Shown here piece after piece: positions 16,648 through 25,744 of a stretch of DNA of 64,000 bases; position 1 is the first letter of the stretch, and each line of letters starts with the position of its first letter. Below the pieces are notes generated by a model. That model worked only from the letters and a program-made list of their open reading frames with translations, did not search any database and was not told the DNA's origin. This DNA is from Prevotella vespertina. Lineage in GTDB: Bacteria; Bacteroidota; Bacteroidia; Bacteroidales; Bacteroidaceae. Location of the stretch: assembly GCF_009728485.1 (NCBI RefSeq), contig NZ_VVIQ01000004.1, positions 62,001 through 126,000 of the forward strand, read 5' to 3'. A program made the position numbers and the translations under genes.

Positions 16648-18498
16648 ATGAGGCAAATTAAACTCTTATTATTGGCAGTCTTACTGCTAGCAGCAGGTTC
16701 TGTCATGGCTGCGAAACAAACGAAACATACGTTCGCCATCGCTAATGGCAACTTTATCTACGATGGTAAGCCCACCCAAATACACTCGGGTGAAATGCAC
16801 TATGCACGTGTTCCAGCTCCATACTGGCGTCATCGCATGAAGATGATGAAGGCTATGGGACTCAACGCAGTGGCTACTTACATCTTTTGGAACCATCACG
16901 AGACTAGTCCGGGGGTGTGGGATTGGACCACAGGAACGCACAACTTGCGTCAATTCATTAAGACTGCGGGCGAGGAGGGACTGATGGTTATCCTCCGACC
17001 AGGCCCTTACTGCTGTGCAGAATGGGAGTTCGGCGGTTATCCATGGTGGCTTCCTAAGAACAAGGATTTGGTGATTCGCACCGATAATAAGCCTTTCCTA
17101 GACTCCTGCCGAGTGTACATCAATCAGTTAGCAAAGCAAGTGCTTGACCTTCAAGTGACGCAGGGTGGACCCGTGATAATGGTTCAAGCAGAGAATGAAT
17201 TTGGTTCCTATGTGGCTCAACGCAAGGATATTCCACTCGAAACACACAAGAGGTACGCTGCACAAATACGTCAGCTATTGCTCAATGCGGGCTTTTCTGT
17301 ACCCATGTTCACGTCTGATGGCAGTTGGCTCTTTAAGGGTGGAGCCATCGAAGGGACACTTCCAACAGCCAACGGAGAGGGTGATATTGATAAACTAAAG
17401 AAGGTTGTCAATGAGTATCATGGTGGAGTTGGACCTTACATGGTGGCTGAGTTCTATCCAGGGTGGCTTAGTCACTGGGCAGAACCCTTCCCACGTGTAT
17501 CGACAGAGAGCGTTGTTAAGCAGACAAAGAAGTATCTCGACAATGGTATCAGCTTTAATTATTACATGGTACATGGCGGTACTAACTTCGGATTTAGCGC
17601 TGGTGCGAACTATAGCAACGCAACGAATATACAGCCAGATATGACCAGTTACGATTATGATGCACCTATCAGCGAGGCGGGTTGGGCTACTCCTAAATAC
17701 AACGCATTGCGTGACTTGATGATAAAGTCGGTCGATTATAAGGTGCCAGAAGTGCCTGAACGCATCCCAGTCATCGCTATTCCGAATATAACTTTGGGTA
17801 AATCGGTCGACGTAATGACGATGATTAACACGATGAAAGCCGTTGAGAGCGACCATCCTATGACTTTTGAGGAACTCAACCAAGGCTCTGGTTATGTGCT
17901 TTATCGCCGCCATTTCAACCAACCTATTAGTGGTCTCATGTGCATGAAAGGCTTGGCTGATTACGCCCTAGTCTATGTGAATGGTGAGAAGAAGGGCGAG
18001 TTAAACAAAGTATTCGACAAAGATAGCATGGAAATCGACATTCCTTTCAACAGCACCTTGGATATTCTTGTGGAGAACATGGGGCGCATTAACTACGGAG
18101 CACGTATCGTGGAAAGTACGAAGGGAATCACTCGTCCTATCACAATAGACGATAACGAGATTACTGGTGAATGGCAGATGTACCCGTTGCCAATGGCTTC
18201 TATGCCTGATACCAACCGATTACCAGCAGGCTACAAAGCAGGTTTGCCCGTTCTGTATAGTGGTTCGTTCAACCTCGATAAAGTAGGGGATACGTTCTTA
18301 GATATGGCACATTGGGGCAAAGGAATCGTCTTTGTCAATGGTATCAACTTAGGTCGTTACTGGAAGGTGGGTCCCCAACAAACCCTTTACTTACCTGGTT
18401 GTTACCTCAAGAAAGGCAAGAATGACATCGTAATCTTCGAACAACTCAACGATACAAAGCAGTCATCTCTATCGGGAGTTACTACTCCTGTGTTGTAA
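16648..18498 (+). CDS. beta-galactosidase, GH35
   Basis: The 616-residue protein has a signal peptide (MRQIKLLLLAVLLLAAGSVMAA). GH35 blocks: IHSGEMHYARVPAPYWRHRM, NAVATYIFWNHHE, RPGPYCCAEWEFGGYPWWL, VQAENEFGSY (catalytic acid/base Glu in NE) and MVAEFYPGWLSHW (nucleophile Glu). C-terminal beta-sandwich domains follow; INLGRYWKVGPQQTLYLPG is the usual closing block. It should release terminal beta-galactose from host glycans, completing the set with the GH20 and GH29 enzymes upstream. Confidence 0.95.
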   Translation: MRQIKLLLLAVLLLAAGSVMAAKQTKHTFAIANGNFIYDGKPTQIHSGEMHYARVPAPYWRHRMKMMKAMGLNAVATYIFWNHHETSPGVWDWTTGTHNLRQFIKTAGEEGLMVILRPGPYCCAEWEFGGYPWWLPKNKDLVIRTDNKPFLDSCRVYINQLAKQVLDLQVTQGGPVIMVQAENEFGSYVAQRKDIPLETHKRYAAQIRQLLLNAGFSVPMFTSDGSWLFKGGAIEGTLPTANGEGDIDKLKKVVNEYHGGVGPYMVAEFYPGWLSHWAEPFPRVSTESVVKQTKKYLDNGISFNYYMVHGGTNFGFSAGANYSNATNIQPDMTSYDYDAPISEAGWATPKYNALRDLMIKSVDYKVPEVPERIPVIAIPNITLGKSVDVMTMINTMKAVESDHPMTFEELNQGSGYVLYRRHFNQPISGLMCMKGLADYALVYVNGEKKGELNKVFDKDSMEIDIPFNSTLDILVENMGRINYGARIVESTKGITRPITIDDNEITGEWQMYPLPMASMPDTNRLPAGYKAGLPVLYSGSFNLDKVGDTFLDMAHWGKGIVFVNGINLGRYWKVGPQQTLYLPGCYLKKGKNDIVIFEQLNDTKQSSLSGVTTPVL

Positions 18499-18504
18499 TA
18501 AAGA

Positions 18505-18672
18505 AGCCTCACCCCCGTCCATCTACAGCCTCACCCCCGTCCCCTCTCCGAATGGAGAGGGGCGTGAATACTACTGTTTGCAAATGAAGGGGGCGTTTCT
18601 TTGATGTAAAGAGAGGCTCTTTTCGACATAAGGAAACGCCCTTCTCGATTGGAGAAGGGCGTTTCGTATGAA
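18505..18672 (-). repeat. composite palindromic repeat, copy R3 (half element)
   Basis: It starts seven bases after the GH35 stop. It contains two GCCTCACCCCCGT motifs, P1 (18541-18562), the spacer GTTTGCAAATGAAGG, a GGGCGTTTC, and the P2 hairpin (18633-18665). After P2 the sequence becomes unrelated, so the AT-rich arm and second P1 are absent. It lies between convergent GH35 (+) and Lrp (-) genes. Confidence 0.88.
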
Positions 18673-18773
18673 GTGACACACACTTAACTGCATTCGTGAC
18701 ACTATACAAAAATAGGGACACACAAGCTGCGCATCCCTACTAAAATATTAATTAAATTCTACTTTCGGAGACG

Positions 18774-19286
18774 TTATTCATCGTCCTCATCATCGTCATC
18801 TATCACCACAGTATCGGCTACTCGCATTCCTTCGATTGGTAAGGCGCGGTCGATAACAGCGTTATAAGAGATAGAACTCTCGCTTCTTGACAAGCCTAAA
18901 GGCATTAGTTTGTCATGGATGATGGACATCAGATGATGATTATTATATGCGTACATCTTCAAGAAAAGGTCGTATTCTCCAGTCGTATAGTGGCATTCCA
19001 CGATCTCAGGAATCTGCTTTAAAGCATCGACAACATCGTCAAACTTCTCTGGATTCTTTAGGTTAAGACCGATGAAAGCACACGTCTCGTAACCTATACG
19101 CTCTGGGTCAATAACAAATTGCGAACCCTTTAGTACACCTAAGTTTGTTAACTTCTGAATACGTTGATGGATAGCTGCTCCACTCACATTACACGCACGT
19201 GCAACCTCTAAGAAAGGGATACGTGCATCCTCAGATATCAAGTGTAATATCTTCTTGTCAAGCCTGTCTAAACTTCTATGTGCCAT
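18774..19286 (-). CDS. Lrp/AsnC family transcriptional regulator
   Basis: The 170-residue protein has the Lrp/AsnC layout: an N-terminal helix-turn-helix (LDKKILHLISEDARIPFLEV, then NVSGAAIHQRIQKL, residues 8-50) and an AsnC ligand/oligomerisation domain (residues about 65-145, with ECHYTTGEYDLFLKM). An acidic tail DDDDEDDE is unusual for the family. Its target genes cannot be inferred with confidence. A -7 box lies at 19313-19320. Confidence 0.92.
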   Translation of the reverse strand: MAHRSLDRLDKKILHLISEDARIPFLEVARACNVSGAAIHQRIQKLTNLGVLKGSQFVIDPERIGYETCAFIGLNLKNPEKFDDVVDALKQIPEIVECHYTTGEYDLFLKMYAYNNHHLMSIIHDKLMPLGLSRSESSISYNAVIDRALPIEGMRVADTVVIDDDDEDDE

Positions 19287-19312
19287 TCTGTATAAACTAT
19301 TATATTTATCTG

Positions 19313-19320
19313 CAAAGATA
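19313..19320 (-). promoter_or_regulatory. -7 box of the Lrp/AsnC gene
   Basis: TATCTTTG on the minus strand, 27 bases before the start codon. It follows the ExbD stop by less than 80 bases, so the regulator probably has its own transcript. Confidence 0.6.
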
Positions 19321-19390
19321 CAAAAAAGCCTTTAATCCGCAAAGAAAAAAGTCTTCTTTCGTAACAATCCACAACTAACAGTGCTTATTC

Positions 19391-19861
19391 CTACCCTTTT
19401 TTATGGCTCATAGTGGCTGAGAAATTGACATTGAGGATGTTTGCTTCACGCAGAGCTTGCTTAAGGTCAATGATCAAGCCCATGTCTACATGACGGTCAG
19501 CCTTTATGCTCACGCTTAACTGCTTACGCTCTTCTGGAGGCAAGGAGGCAACCAGATGGATGAGATAATTGCGTATTTCGGGGATGTTGGTGACCTTATC
19601 ATTCATCTGCACAACGGGTGTTTGGCTTGTAACCTTGCCCGTTTCGTCCATCGGACGACCTATATATATATGTTGAACGAGCGACTTGTTGTCAAGTCGA
19701 GATAGCTGCGTTGCTGACGGCACTTGGTATTTTACATGTACAGTAGCCTTTCGCATGTGTACAACTAACATGAAGAAGAAGAGGATGGAGAAGATAAGAT
19801 CAGGCAAAGAAGCGGTGTTCAATGCTGGAATATCGTGGTTACGACGTCTGTAAAGTCTCAT
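19391..19861 (-). CDS. ExbD/TolR family biopolymer transporter (second of two)
   Basis: The 156-residue protein has a short cytoplasmic N-terminus, one membrane helix (about residues 22-38, ASLPDLIFSILFFFMLVVHM) and a periplasmic domain. The aspartate in LPDLIF is the conserved proton-path residue of ExbD/TolR. The periplasmic part ends with a VSIKADRHVDMGLIIDLKQALREA-type fold typical of the family. The gene overlaps the preceding exbD by four bases. Two different ExbDs in one operon are common in Bacteroidetes. Confidence 0.9.
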   Translation of the reverse strand: MRLYRRRNHDIPALNTASLPDLIFSILFFFMLVVHMRKATVHVKYQVPSATQLSRLDNKSLVQHIYIGRPMDETGKVTSQTPVVQMNDKVTNIPEIRNYLIHLVASLPPEERKQLSVSIKADRHVDMGLIIDLKQALREANILNVNFSATMSHKKG

Positions 19862-20406
19862 TCCGTACCTCCTTTCTCGGCTTTTCCTGTTGCAGGAATA
19901 GCATATACTTCAGATATTCTTAGCGGTATCTCATCCATGATTTGGGCTTGTTGCTCATGACTACAAAGCTCAAATTCCTTTCCAAATAACTCCTCCGAAC
20001 GTGCATTGCGAAGGGTGTTATAAGCCTCAACTAACTGGTTTTGCACCTGCACATAGACGTCATACGAAGCCTTACGAGAGGTTTGCAGTTGTATCATGTG
20101 TGCCTTTCCGTTAGCCTCAATGAACTGTTGTACACGCTGGTGGAGCGTTTCCACGGCTATAGCCTTCCCCTCCAACTGCACCTTACTATCGTCATCTATT
20201 GCTATACGCATTAGTTTCTTCCCATCGATGGCAGTTGCTTGTTTCTGCGTCTTATCCATCGGTGGCAACTGACGAGAGATTCCTTTGTCCAGGTCCATGG
20301 ACGAGGCTACAAGGAAGAGTATCAACAACATGAACGAGATGTCGGCTGTTGATGTAGTATTCAAACCCGGTACTGTGCGTTTCTTCTCACGCCGAAATCG
20401 CATCAT
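19858..20406 (-). CDS. ExbD/TolR family biopolymer transporter (first of two)
   Basis: The 182-residue protein has a single N-terminal helix TADISFMLLILFLVASSMD with the conserved aspartate (TADISF), then a periplasmic domain. It overlaps the upstream membrane-protein gene and the downstream exbD by four bases each. Together with the ExbB gene it should convert proton motive force into movement of a TonB protein; no tonB gene is in the window. Confidence 0.9.
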   Translation of the reverse strand: MMRFRREKKRTVPGLNTTSTADISFMLLILFLVASSMDLDKGISRQLPPMDKTQKQATAIDGKKLMRIAIDDDSKVQLEGKAIAVETLHQRVQQFIEANGKAHMIQLQTSRKASYDVYVQVQNQLVEAYNTLRNARSEELFGKEFELCSHEQQAQIMDEIPLRISEVYAIPATGKAEKGGTE

Positions 20407-20918
20407 TTTTGGTGTTCCTTTCTATAATAACGGGTTGCTCCAAAGATGACAACACCCGCTGCTATGACAAGAAGAGACAATGAGGTATTGACGAACATAT
20501 CGGTTACACGCAACCAAAAAGCATCTGTGAAGTGTGCTCCGTTGACCATCATTGCCTTCGAAGAACCGAATGCGAAGGACAAAACAAGGAGTAGAATCGT
20601 AATGCCGTAGGTGCTATATGCAATCTTCCTAGACGGTATGCCGTTGCTTAATCCCTCATCTTGATTGCTCATGCGAAGTCCCTTCACCATTGCTACTAAG
20701 GCTGCCACGACAGCAAGAACAAGCAAGACCCACATGAAACCAATCAACACATCGGTTAGCAAAGGGGCATTAAATGCAGGGTCACTAGCCAATGGTTCGT
20801 TGAATCCAACAAGGTAGAATGCCATGAAGACAACGGCTGTCAGTGCAACAATAACATAGAGAATCCGTTGCGAAATACGCTCCTCATCCTTCTTTCTAAA
20901 ACCTTTTATCTTCTTCAT
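20403..20918 (-). CDS. multi-pass membrane protein of the exbBD operon, unknown function
   Basis: The 171-residue protein has four predicted membrane helices (near residues 18-36, 52-75, 95-112 and 140-160) and no recognised catalytic motif. It lies between exbB and exbD with four-base overlaps on both sides, so it is translated with them. Its position suggests an accessory subunit of the ExbBD motor, but that is inference from context only. Confidence 0.75.
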   Translation of the reverse strand: MKKIKGFRKKDEERISQRILYVIVALTAVVFMAFYLVGFNEPLASDPAFNAPLLTDVLIGFMWVLLVLAVVAALVAMVKGLRMSNQDEGLSNGIPSRKIAYSTYGITILLLVLSFAFGSSKAMMVNGAHFTDAFWLRVTDMFVNTSLSLLVIAAGVVIFGATRYYRKEHQK

Positions 20919-21745
20919 CTCTTGAGTTTATACTTCATAATAGCGTCTAGTAAGGAGATAGCCGACTCCTCCATTTGGGCTGTGATGTGCTCTATCTTCG
21001 ATAGAATATAGTTATAAAATACTTGCAAAACAAGGGCTACGATGATACCAAAAATCGTGGTAATCAATGCAACCTTCATACCTGCTGCAACGATGGTAGG
21101 GCTGATGTCGCCCGCTTCTTGTATCTGATCGAACGCCATCACCATACCAATCACGGTTCCAAGGAAGCCCAATGACGGTGCCATAGCGATGAAGAGTGTA
21201 ATCCACGAACAGCCCTTTTCAAGGTTAGCACTCTGCACACTACCATAAGAAGTAACGCTTCGTTCGATGTTATCAATCGAATCGTCAATACGAAGTAAAC
21301 CCTGATAACAGATTGACGCAACCGGTCCGCGCGTATCACGACTGAGTGTTTTTGCCCCTTCGATATCGCCTGCCTCTATCATATCCTCTAGCTTACCAAC
21401 GAATCGTTTAGCGTCTATCTCCGACAAACTAAGATAGATGATTCGCTCAATACAAAAGGCTAATCCCAACACTAACGCTAGTGCAACAAGGGACATAAAG
21501 CCCGCATTTCCCTCGATAAACTTACGTTTCAACGACTGGTGGAAACCTGTTGGCTGTTGTAGAGACTGCACCTTACTTGTATCGGCAACACCGGTATTGT
21601 TCAATGCATCATCTGATAGAGTATCAGCTGACGCAACGGCTGTTGCAGTTGGAGCAGGACTACTGGATGTTTGTGCTGACACGATGGTTACGCTCGTAAA
21701 TGACATAACCATTAGCATTGCAAAAGCTGCAAATAAATTCTTCAT
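20915..21745 (-). CDS. MotA/TolQ/ExbB proton channel family protein
   Basis: The frame is open to 21832, but a promoter -7 box lies in the extension (21810-21817) and a signal-like helix starts at the ATG at 21745, giving 276 residues. The N-terminal hydrophobic segment is followed by an A/T/S-rich stretch and then the three ExbB helices. WITLFIAMAPSLGFLGTVIG and AGMKVALITTIFGIIVALVL are the proton-channel helices. It is the first gene of the exbB-membrane protein-exbD-exbD operon. Confidence 0.92.
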   Translation of the reverse strand: MKNLFAAFAMLMVMSFTSVTIVSAQTSSSPAPTATAVASADTLSDDALNNTGVADTSKVQSLQQPTGFHQSLKRKFIEGNAGFMSLVALALVLGLAFCIERIIYLSLSEIDAKRFVGKLEDMIEAGDIEGAKTLSRDTRGPVASICYQGLLRIDDSIDNIERSVTSYGSVQSANLEKGCSWITLFIAMAPSLGFLGTVIGMVMAFDQIQEAGDISPTIVAAGMKVALITTIFGIIVALVLQVFYNYILSKIEHITAQMEESAISLLDAIMKYKLKR

Positions 21746-21809
21746 AATTGATAACCACTTATGGTTCAAATTGATTGATAAGGGCAACATCGCCCTATTT
21801 TTAACATCG

Positions 21810-21817
21810 CAAAGGTA
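21810..21817 (-). promoter_or_regulatory. -7 box of the ExbB operon
   Basis: TACCTTTG on the minus strand, 65 bases before the ATG at 21745. It shows that the upstream ATG at 21832 is not used. Confidence 0.65.
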
Positions 21818-21900
21818 TAGAAAATAATTCAAAATGCGTAATCCATGATTTAAAATTATGATTACTTCAGTTGTTGAAAGGGGACAGAGTTCCTAAAGGG

Positions 21901-22237
21901 AAGCCTCCCCAAGCCCCTCCGAAGGGAGGGGATGTGTTCCCAGAAAGTGCTTCTTTTATTCAACAAACAGCCTTACCCCTAACCATATACAGCCTCACCC
22001 CCGTCCCCTCTCCGAATGGAGAGGGGAGTGAAAACTACTAGTAGGATGGGAGAGGATGGTTAGCGGGAATAGAGGTAATAATATTCTAGAATTAAAGAAA
22101 CGCCCTTCTCGATTTGAAAAGGGCGTTTCCTTATGTCGAAAAGAGCCTCTCCTTACATCAAAGAGACGCCCCCTTTATTTGCAAACAATAGTATTCACGC
22201 CCCTCTCCATTCGGAGAGGGGACGGGGGTGAGGCTTC
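21901..22237 (+). repeat. composite palindromic repeat, copy R4 (full length)
   Basis: Same module order as R1: CCTCCCC motif (21901-21936), P1 (22005-22026), AT-rich arm with ATTCTAGAATTAA, P2 (22097-22129, with one weakened stem pair), spacer, inverted P1 (22200-22221). It ends seven bases before the stop codon of the BspA-like gene, the last gene of the ten-gene uptake operon, and lies upstream of the exbB promoter. It may end the transcript of the uptake operon. Confidence 0.9.
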
Positions 22238-22243
22238 TTTCTT

Positions 22244-23620
22244 CTACTTCTCCACCCTCTTGATAACTTTACCATTCGATAGCTTGAGGATGTTAATACC
22301 CTTTGCTGGTGCAGAGAGATGGTTGCCATTCAGGTCATAACGTGCTGATTCAGAGACATTGTAGAGCTGATTTGCTGTCTTAATATCCGATGTCGTAATA
22401 TCGAGTACATCGTATCGACTACCCAAGACAACGCTTTTCTTCACCAGAATTTCCTTGAATTTCGTTATTATCTCAGCAGGTACATAGATGGAGAGTTGCG
22501 TGCGGAAAGCAGTAAAGACTGACGCTCCGAACTCCGGGATACCCGTACCTGCAAAATGAACTACGGCTAACTTATTCGCACCAAAGAATGCTTTATTATC
22601 GATACCAGAGACAGCTCCTTTGAAGTTGACGCTTACTAAGTCCGCACAACCAGTAAAGGCTTGCTCCTTTATAGATAACCCTGAGGCAAGAGATGTTATA
22701 TGAGTTAGACCCGAGTAAGCAAATGCGCTCTCTCCAATGTTGGTAAGTCCTTCGGGCAAGACAATGCTCTTTAGGTTCTTAGCATAGGCGAAGGCGTTTG
22801 CTTCTATATCGGCTATCTCTGCAGGAAACTGCACTGTAGTTGAGGTGCTACCAGTAGGGTAAGCTATGAGAGAAGTCAGCTCTTTATTATAAAGCACACC
22901 ATCAACAGCAGCATAATCTTCGTTTTCCTCTGATACAGAGAATGCAGTCACTGCAGTCTTATAAAAGGCATTCTCTCCTATATCTGTCAATGTCTGGGGG
23001 AACTCGGAAAGCGTGGTAAGGGCTGAACAACCCTCAAATACATGCGCACCAATCTCTTCCAAAGCAGACGGGAAGGTCATAGTTGTGAGCTTTTCACACG
23101 ATGCGAAAGCATAATCCCCAATGCTTGTTACATTCTCAGGGATGGCACATTCCGTCAAAGCTGTACAACCCGTCAGAGCAAATTTGTCTATTTTCTTTAT
23201 CGAAGCAGGGAGTTGGATCTTAGTAAGTTGATTGAGCCTATAGAACATATAAGGGGGTATAGCATCTTTTTTGGTAGGCTTATAATATTTGGTGGATAGC
23301 CCTTGCTTTATCGCACAATAGTTCTCACCATCTTCAACAATACGTACTTCCGAGAGGTCAAGAGAGGTGAGTTTTCCCTCCGTCTTATCGCTCACCTGGA
23401 GTCCTTTACCAGCCATTTGGCGGAGGAGCAGGATGTCGGTTCCGTTGATTTCACCCGTCACCTTCAAGTCAGTTATCTGATACTTCTTAGCCTCTGGGAT
23501 GTGAGTTGCGAGTTTCCCAGCCTCTGTTTTCACTGTTAATGACTCCTGAGCATGAGCCGTGAAACACGCACATACAAGTGCAATTACGGTTAATACTTTC
23601 TTTGATGTAAAGACTTTCAT
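22244..23620 (-). CDS. BspA-like leucine-rich-repeat secreted protein
   Basis: The 458-residue protein has a signal peptide (MKVFTSKKVLTVIALVCACFTAHA). Residues about 110-400 carry LRR_5 (BspA/TpLRR) repeats such as LPASIKKIDKFALTGCTALT and IPENVTSIGDYAFASCEKLT. The C-terminus (RYDLNGNHLSAPAKGINIL...GKVIKRVE) matches the short conserved tail seen on many secreted Prevotella proteins. Such proteins bind host matrix or other bacteria. Here it is the last gene of the ten-gene uptake operon, 31 bases after the preceding lipoprotein gene. Confidence 0.9.
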   Translation of the reverse strand: MKVFTSKKVLTVIALVCACFTAHAQESLTVKTEAGKLATHIPEAKKYQITDLKVTGEINGTDILLLRQMAGKGLQVSDKTEGKLTSLDLSEVRIVEDGENYCAIKQGLSTKYYKPTKKDAIPPYMFYRLNQLTKIQLPASIKKIDKFALTGCTALTECAIPENVTSIGDYAFASCEKLTTMTFPSALEEIGAHVFEGCSALTTLSEFPQTLTDIGENAFYKTAVTAFSVSEENEDYAAVDGVLYNKELTSLIAYPTGSTSTTVQFPAEIADIEANAFAYAKNLKSIVLPEGLTNIGESAFAYSGLTHITSLASGLSIKEQAFTGCADLVSVNFKGAVSGIDNKAFFGANKLAVVHFAGTGIPEFGASVFTAFRTQLSIYVPAEIITKFKEILVKKSVVLGSRYDVLDITTSDIKTANQLYNVSESARYDLNGNHLSAPAKGINILKLSNGKVIKRVEK

Positions 23621-23651
23621 TTGTTACTGATTGTTTTTTAATTAATAAATA

Positions 23652-24566
23652 TCATCTTTTTTCATAAGGGATAACGAACTTGTAGCCACGTCCTCGTAGT
23701 ACAACATCCTTCTCCCGAACCTCTTCCACATATAATTGTTGTGCTCCCTCTTTTAGTCCACTACTACTAAATTCATCGGGATAAAGCATAGAGAGCGAGA
23801 CTGGAATACGTGTTCCAACAACTGGGTTGACGATGGCTGGCGTAATCTTAACGACCTTCTTCGACGAATAAGGGCGTGCTCCATTGCAGAGCCAAACGCC
23901 TACTCCCGGTCGGCGAACCGCCATCACCGTGTTCATCTGCGCATAAAGGCTGTGCGAAGTGGTGCCATAAACGCCCACACGAGAGGCAGTTCCCTCACAA
24001 CGCACCGTCACTTTCAATGTTTTCTCTTGCTTGTCTTGCGAGATAACACGTATCTTTGCCTCCCCTTCATAGTGTGCTTGAATCTCCAAGATATTGGTTT
24101 TTGCATTCCATTTAACGCTCATCACCTTGTCAGGATCATCCACTTTCAAGTCGACAATATCACCTCCTCCGTTCAAACTAACGAACTTGCTCTCGTCACG
24201 AGGGAAGAGTCTGATCTCCGACTGACTAATACTAATTTCCGGAGCAACCACATGGATGTCAATACGCTGACGCTTATCTCCAGAGATGATAGTCGCATAG
24301 GTCGTACCTTCCCAGATACCATTTACACGCAAAGTGTCCTTACTGATGTTCACACCAGCAACCTTTGAATCGGCAACATAAGCGATATATTTCCCCGTGC
24401 CACCCGTTAGGAGGAACATACGTGTGGATAGTTTCGTGAGTGCAACCTCGTTCGGTGTCTCCCCATTAAGCTGTATGTCCTTTGCTTCAGGACTATTGTC
24501 TTTATCGCAAGCAACAAAGAGAATGCTGCAAGCGAAGAGTAAGATAAGATATAACTTTTGTTTCAT
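23652..24566 (-). CDS. surface lipoprotein of unknown family
   Basis: The 304-residue protein has a lipoprotein signal (MKQKLYLILLFACSILFVAC, Cys20) followed by DKD. The mature part is beta-rich with two or three Ig-like sections (around residues 30-110 and 110-195) and a C-terminal domain ending GYKFVIPYEKR. I do not recognise the family. The gene is six bases downstream of the FN3 gene and belongs to the same operon, so it is probably a surface accessory of the uptake system. Confidence 0.7.
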   Translation of the reverse strand: MKQKLYLILLFACSILFVACDKDNSPEAKDIQLNGETPNEVALTKLSTRMFLLTGGTGKYIAYVADSKVAGVNISKDTLRVNGIWEGTTYATIISGDKRQRIDIHVVAPEISISQSEIRLFPRDESKFVSLNGGGDIVDLKVDDPDKVMSVKWNAKTNILEIQAHYEGEAKIRVISQDKQEKTLKVTVRCEGTASRVGVYGTTSHSLYAQMNTVMAVRRPGVGVWLCNGARPYSSKKVVKITPAIVNPVVGTRIPVSLSMLYPDEFSSSGLKEGAQQLYVEEVREKDVVLRGRGYKFVIPYEKR

Positions 24567-24572
24567 AACGTC

Positions 24573-25733
24573 TTAATCTACCATCAGTTTATATTCAATT
24601 TCCCACTTTCTTTCAGGCGTCTCCACTATCTCTATCTGCAGAAGATGCTGCCCTTTTGAGGGGAAAACAATCTTTCCTTCGACTGGTGTAACCGGTGTGC
24701 CGTCCACTTGATAAGTGATAGCTGCATTCGGATTAGCCAAGTCGTGATAATAAAGCGGTAGACTTCGAGGACAGGTTCCTGCCTCACTCACCTTATATAA
24801 ATAAGGTATGCGTCCTTCCTCTTCAACGCCCATGTTCATGCGTTGCGTTTGTTCGGTGATAGGGTCTGTGGGCTTCGATTGCTCCGAACCTTTGACAGTC
24901 TTCACGCTAAACTGATAAGAGCTGCCCGGCTCGAGAGCCTCAACAACAAAAGAGGTAGACGCTGTCGTGGCAATTACCTGTCCATTCTTCAACACCTGAT
25001 AACGCACATCAGCATCAGCAACAGGCTTCCATGAAAGTTCAACCTCACGTTGTTGCGGACGGACAACGAGGTTAGAAGGAGCCTCCAAGGTAGGTGTCAC
25101 CGTTCCTTTCTTCGTCATTTTAAAAGAGATATCATCGATGAGAACGAATCCACCAGACTCTGCCGACTCATAGTCATTCTCGATATACAAGCCCACACCA
25201 GCACGATTTACACCTGCCGGCGCTTTGACAGTTATGGTCATCATCTGCCATTGATTCGTAAACTTCCGAACCTTTTCTTTCTCGCGCGTATCCTTTTTTA
25301 TGGATGTTAAGTCACGATACCAGTCCACCGTAACGGTAATGTTTGGACGTTTCAAAGAGCCTTTGTACCAATAAGTAAGTTGATATTCAGCACCCGGTTC
25401 TACCACGATGTGATAAGGATTAAACTCTTTGTCGCGTGAGAAAAAAGAGCCTCCATTGGGATAGAGTTTTATAGCATAGGTGCCGTTATGGGCATCTTTT
25501 GTCCTTGAGTAAGCCAATGAGGAATTGAAGTACCAATAGCGTGGTTTGAGGTAAGGATCATAATAGTTAGGGTCCTGTTCCTCGCCTTCTTCCTCATCAT
25601 CACTTGGTTGCATCGTTTCTGGAGGATAGTCTTCAAATCCTCCATTGAGTATCAGTTCTTGTCCCACTTGTCCCTTTGCTGTATAAGAGAAGGACAATAG
25701 GCAGAACAGAAAGAGATAGATTTTATTTGTCAT
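24573..25733 (-). CDS. secreted carbohydrate-binding-like protein with fibronectin type III domain
   Basis: The 386-residue protein has a signal peptide (MTNKIYLFLFCLLSFSYTAKG) and starts its mature part with ELILNGGFEDYPP, typical of CBM-like jelly-roll domains (residues about 25-205). LEAPSNLVVRPQQREVELSW begins a fibronectin type III domain (about 215-300). A C-terminal beta domain follows. An acidic stretch DDEEEGEEQD at about residue 43 is unusual. No catalytic residues are visible. It probably binds a ligand or partner at the surface. Confidence 0.7.
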   Translation of the reverse strand: MTNKIYLFLFCLLSFSYTAKGQVGQELILNGGFEDYPPETMQPSDDEEEGEEQDPNYYDPYLKPRYWYFNSSLAYSRTKDAHNGTYAIKLYPNGGSFFSRDKEFNPYHIVVEPGAEYQLTYWYKGSLKRPNITVTVDWYRDLTSIKKDTREKEKVRKFTNQWQMMTITVKAPAGVNRAGVGLYIENDYESAESGGFVLIDDISFKMTKKGTVTPTLEAPSNLVVRPQQREVELSWKPVADADVRYQVLKNGQVIATTASTSFVVEALEPGSSYQFSVKTVKGSEQSKPTDPITEQTQRMNMGVEEEGRIPYLYKVSEAGTCPRSLPLYYHDLANPNAAITYQVDGTPVTPVEGKIVFPSKGQHLLQIEIVETPERKWEIEYKLMVD

Positions 25734-25744
25734 AGAATGCGTAT

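Noticed and set aside
19391..20406. Two ExbD genes as a split or frameshifted single gene
   Set aside because: Each has its own membrane helix with the conserved Asp and a full periplasmic domain, and they overlap by ATGA, so both are complete.
21746..21832. N-terminal extension of ExbB to the ATG at 21832
   Set aside because: A Bacteroidetes -7 box lies inside it, and the signal-like segment begins at 21745.
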